Shown here in pieces: positions 39,960 through 42,245 of a stretch of DNA of 42,245 nt (position 1 is its first letter; every line of letters begins with the position of its first letter). A program made the translations under genes and the position numbers. Under the pieces are notes generated by a model. The model had not been told where the DNA came from and did no database searches. It saw only the letters and a program-made list of their open reading frames with translations. The stretch covers positions 1 to 42,245 of the forward strand of contig CALDVP010000142.1 of the NCBI GenBank assembly GCA_937924195.1, written 5' to 3'. This DNA comes from an uncultured Lysobacterales bacterium (GTDB lineage: Bacteria; Pseudomonadota; Gammaproteobacteria; Xanthomonadales; Ahniellaceae).

Positions 39960-41750
39960 ATGAAACCGAGTGTCCTCAAGCGGACTGCCGCTGTCGCCGC
40001 GTTTGCGGTGGCCGGTCTCTTCGCTGCGCCCTCTGAAGCCGCGTTCATCGTCAACGAAAATACGGTCGAAGGAAACTGGTTCTCCGATCCGTCCAACATC
40101 TCGATCGAGTTCGACTACATTCCTCTCGGCGGGGTCAATGGCGTCCTGTTCGCAGTCGTGTATACCTTCGACGGCTCGGGCAATCCGCTGTGGTTGTCTT
40201 CGACGATTCCGGTCACCGAAGGTCAGTTCAGCTTCACGAACCAGGATCTCTTCCGGTTCACGGGTGGCACGTGGAACAATCGAACCGCGAACACGCAAGT
40301 GTCGCCGGCCTTCGGGAAGATCTCGATCACGTTCAACACCTGCAGTGAGGCTACCGTCTCGGTGACGCCGGCTGCCGGTTCGAACCTGAACGCACTCAAC
40401 AACCTTCGCGTGATCAAGTCCGAAACTGGCATCGCCGGTTACCGCTCGCCTGGCTGCGTGTACACCGAGCCGTTCACCGCGTGTCCGGCTGGCACGACGG
40501 CGGTGTCGGGCCAGCCGCGCACCTGCCTGCTGACGGGGATCAACACACAGCCCATTCGTCTCACCAACTCGGCGACCTACCTGCTGCAGGGTAAAGTGCA
40601 GATCGGCGGTCCATTGCCGACCAACGGTCAGCCCCAGAATCCGACCACGATCACGATCGAACCGGGCACGCTGATTCGCGGTGCGACGGGCGGCCTCGAC
40701 TTCCTCCAGATCAATCCTGGGTCGAAGATTTTTGCAGAGGGTACGCCGGATGCGCCGATCATCTTTACGGGACCCACCGAGGAGTCCGGATCGTGGGGTG
40801 GTCTGGTCGTCGCGGGACTGGCGCGCAACAATGCGGCGTCCGTACCGGGCGGTACCGCTGCGTTCGAAGCGGATCCGAATACCATCTGGGGCGGAAACAA
40901 CGACGCCGATTCGTCGGGTGTGTTGCGGTTCATCCAGATCCGTAACGCGGGGCGCGTGATCTCGGGCAATGTCGAGCTCAACTCGCTGACGATGGGTTCG
41001 GTCGGCTCGGGCACGGTGGTGGAATACATCCAGAGTCACAATGGCCTCGACGACTGCATCGAACTGTTCGGTGGCACCGTGAACGTCAAGTATTTCGTGT
41101 GCACCCGTGGCAACGACGACGGGATCGACATCGATACCGGTGGCTATCGCGGATTCATCCAGTACGCGCTGATCACCGCCGGTGGCAACGCCGATCCCTC
41201 CGACGGCAGCTGCGTCGAGTCGGACAGCAACGCCCAGTCGTTCAATGCCCAGCCGCGAGCGAATCCGATCGTTGCAAATATGACCTGTATCGGACGGGCC
41301 GGTCAGAATTTCCGCCGGCAGATCCGCCTGCGGCGCGGCTCGGCCGGGCAGTACTGGAACTCGGTCATTGCCAACCAGCCGAGCGGCGAGTGCCTGACGA
41401 TCTTCGATCAGGCAACGTTCGATCAAATTCCCGCCGGGTTGCTGCAGATCCGAGGCACCTCTCTGCTCGGCTGCACCAACAACTTCGGGGCCGCGAGCGC
41501 GGATCTTACCGCGCAGGTGCAGACGTGGTTCAACACCGCGGGATGGAATAACAATACCGGCACGATCGCAGGCAATCTCGACGGCCTGTTCCCCGTCCGT
41601 GGGGGTGGTCTCGATGGCACCGCGGCACCGTTGCCCGCCGACAACCCGTTCTTCGACAAGGTCAACTTCCGTGGCGCCCTCGGCCCGTCGCCGGCGCGCA
41701 ACTGGACGATCGGCTGGACCTATCCGGGTTCGGTCGGCAGCTTCGACTGA
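39960..41750 (+). CDS. secreted protein of unknown function with parallel beta-helix-like character
   Basis: 596 aa; signal peptide MKPSVLKRTAAVAAFAVAGLFAAPSEAA; N-terminal EGNWFSDPSNISIEFDYI...FDGSGNPLWLSSTI segment; beta-helix-like TITIEPGTLIRGATGGLDFLQINPGSKIFAEGTPDAPIIFTGPTEESGSWGGLVVAG; C-terminal FRGALGPSPARNWTIGWTYPGSVGSFD. Confidence 0.8.
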   Translation: MKPSVLKRTAAVAAFAVAGLFAAPSEAAFIVNENTVEGNWFSDPSNISIEFDYIPLGGVNGVLFAVVYTFDGSGNPLWLSSTIPVTEGQFSFTNQDLFRFTGGTWNNRTANTQVSPAFGKISITFNTCSEATVSVTPAAGSNLNALNNLRVIKSETGIAGYRSPGCVYTEPFTACPAGTTAVSGQPRTCLLTGINTQPIRLTNSATYLLQGKVQIGGPLPTNGQPQNPTTITIEPGTLIRGATGGLDFLQINPGSKIFAEGTPDAPIIFTGPTEESGSWGGLVVAGLARNNAASVPGGTAAFEADPNTIWGGNNDADSSGVLRFIQIRNAGRVISGNVELNSLTMGSVGSGTVVEYIQSHNGLDDCIELFGGTVNVKYFVCTRGNDDGIDIDTGGYRGFIQYALITAGGNADPSDGSCVESDSNAQSFNAQPRANPIVANMTCIGRAGQNFRRQIRLRRGSAGQYWNSVIANQPSGECLTIFDQATFDQIPAGLLQIRGTSLLGCTNNFGAASADLTAQVQTWFNTAGWNNNTGTIAGNLDGLFPVRGGGLDGTAAPLPADNPFFDKVNFRGALGPSPARNWTIGWTYPGSVGSFD

Positions 41751-41813
41751 CACCGGGGGCAGCTGCATCCATCGGTGCAGCGGTTTCACACTGCTGAGTC
41801 GAATAGGTCGGGG

Positions 41814-41849
41814 ACGAGGCCACCGCGCAAGCGGTGGCCTCGTTCTTTT
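41814..41849 (+). terminator. intrinsic terminator after the beta-helix-like gene
   Basis: ACGAGGCCACCGC-gcaa-GCGGTGGCCTCGT followed by TCTTTT; 13-bp perfect stem, GNRA tetraloop, U-tract. Confidence 0.93.
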
Positions 41850-41885
41850 GCGAGACGTGCGAGCCGTGGCGGGGTTCGCGTTTGA

Positions 41886-42245
41886 TCAGAGCAGCCCACG
41901 CTCGGCCAGTGACACCGGCTCGCCATCGCCGACGATGAAGTGGTCGAGCAGGCGTGCATCGACGAGAGCCAGTGCTGCCCGCAGGCGCTCGGTGACCGTC
42001 AGATCGGCGGCGCTTGGCTCGGCGATTCCCGAAGGATGGTTGTGGGCGACGATCACGGCGGCAGCGTTGTGCGCCATCACGCGGCGCACGACCTCGCGCG
42101 GATGCACGCTGGTGGCGTTCAGCGTGCCACGGAACAGTTCTTCTCGCGCGACGACACGGTGGCGGTTGTCGAGGAACAGTGCCACGAAGACCTCGTGCGG
42201 TAGGGGGCCGATCCAGAGTTTCAGGTATTCGGCGGTGTCCCGTGG
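41886..42245 (-). CDS. radC: RadC-family JAB-domain DNA repair protein, 5' end truncated by window edge
   Basis: Frame open to window end ([81 protein letters not shown]); JAMM motif HNHPSGxxxPSxxD. Confidence 0.93.
   Translation of the reverse strand, partial: PRDTAEYLKLWIGPLPHEVFVALFLDNRHRVVAREELFRGTLNATSVHPREVVRRVMAHNAAAVIVAHNHPSGIAEPSAADLTVTERLRAALALVDARLLDHFIVGDGEPVSLAERGLL

Noticed and set aside
39936-41789. 617-aa reverse-strand ORF opposite the beta-helix-like gene
   Set aside because: The forward frame has a signal peptide, coherent beta-helix character and a terminator; the reverse frame is Arg-rich without motifs.

Overview
GC-rich (roughly two-thirds G+C by eye) bacterial chromosomal window, most likely a gammaproteobacterium near Xanthomonadales (inferred from gene content and the speD-clp adjacency). 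No rRNA, tRNA, CRISPR array, prophage or IS element was recognised. Genes in order: partial PlsC-like acyltransferase (-), srkA-like kinase (-), hotdog thioesterase (-), ubiJ-ubiB-truC-like (+), VapBC-type toxin-antitoxin pair (-), comM/yifB (-), ubiK (-), amtB-glnK (+), speE (-), speA (+), AbgT transporter (-), glcF-like/coq7 (+), divergent alkaline phosphatase plus TonB-dependent receptor (+), speD (-), clp/crp-like regulator plus GNAT (+), putP (-), trpC-trpD-trpG-trpE (-), a sensor histidine kinase with no adjacent response regulator (-), an eight-gene locus on + (DUF3450-like, TtpC/ExbB-like, ExbB, ExbD, TonB, TPR, TonB-dependent receptor, secreted beta-helix-like protein), and partial radC (-). 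The part most worth follow-up is 31.3-41.85 kb. It holds a self-contained TonB2-type energising system with its own receptor and a neighbouring secreted protein that could be the receptor's partner or cargo. Two CTGTCAT-containing candidate Pho boxes lie in the two intergenic regions that could drive it. All functional assignments come from reading motifs; no database search was run.
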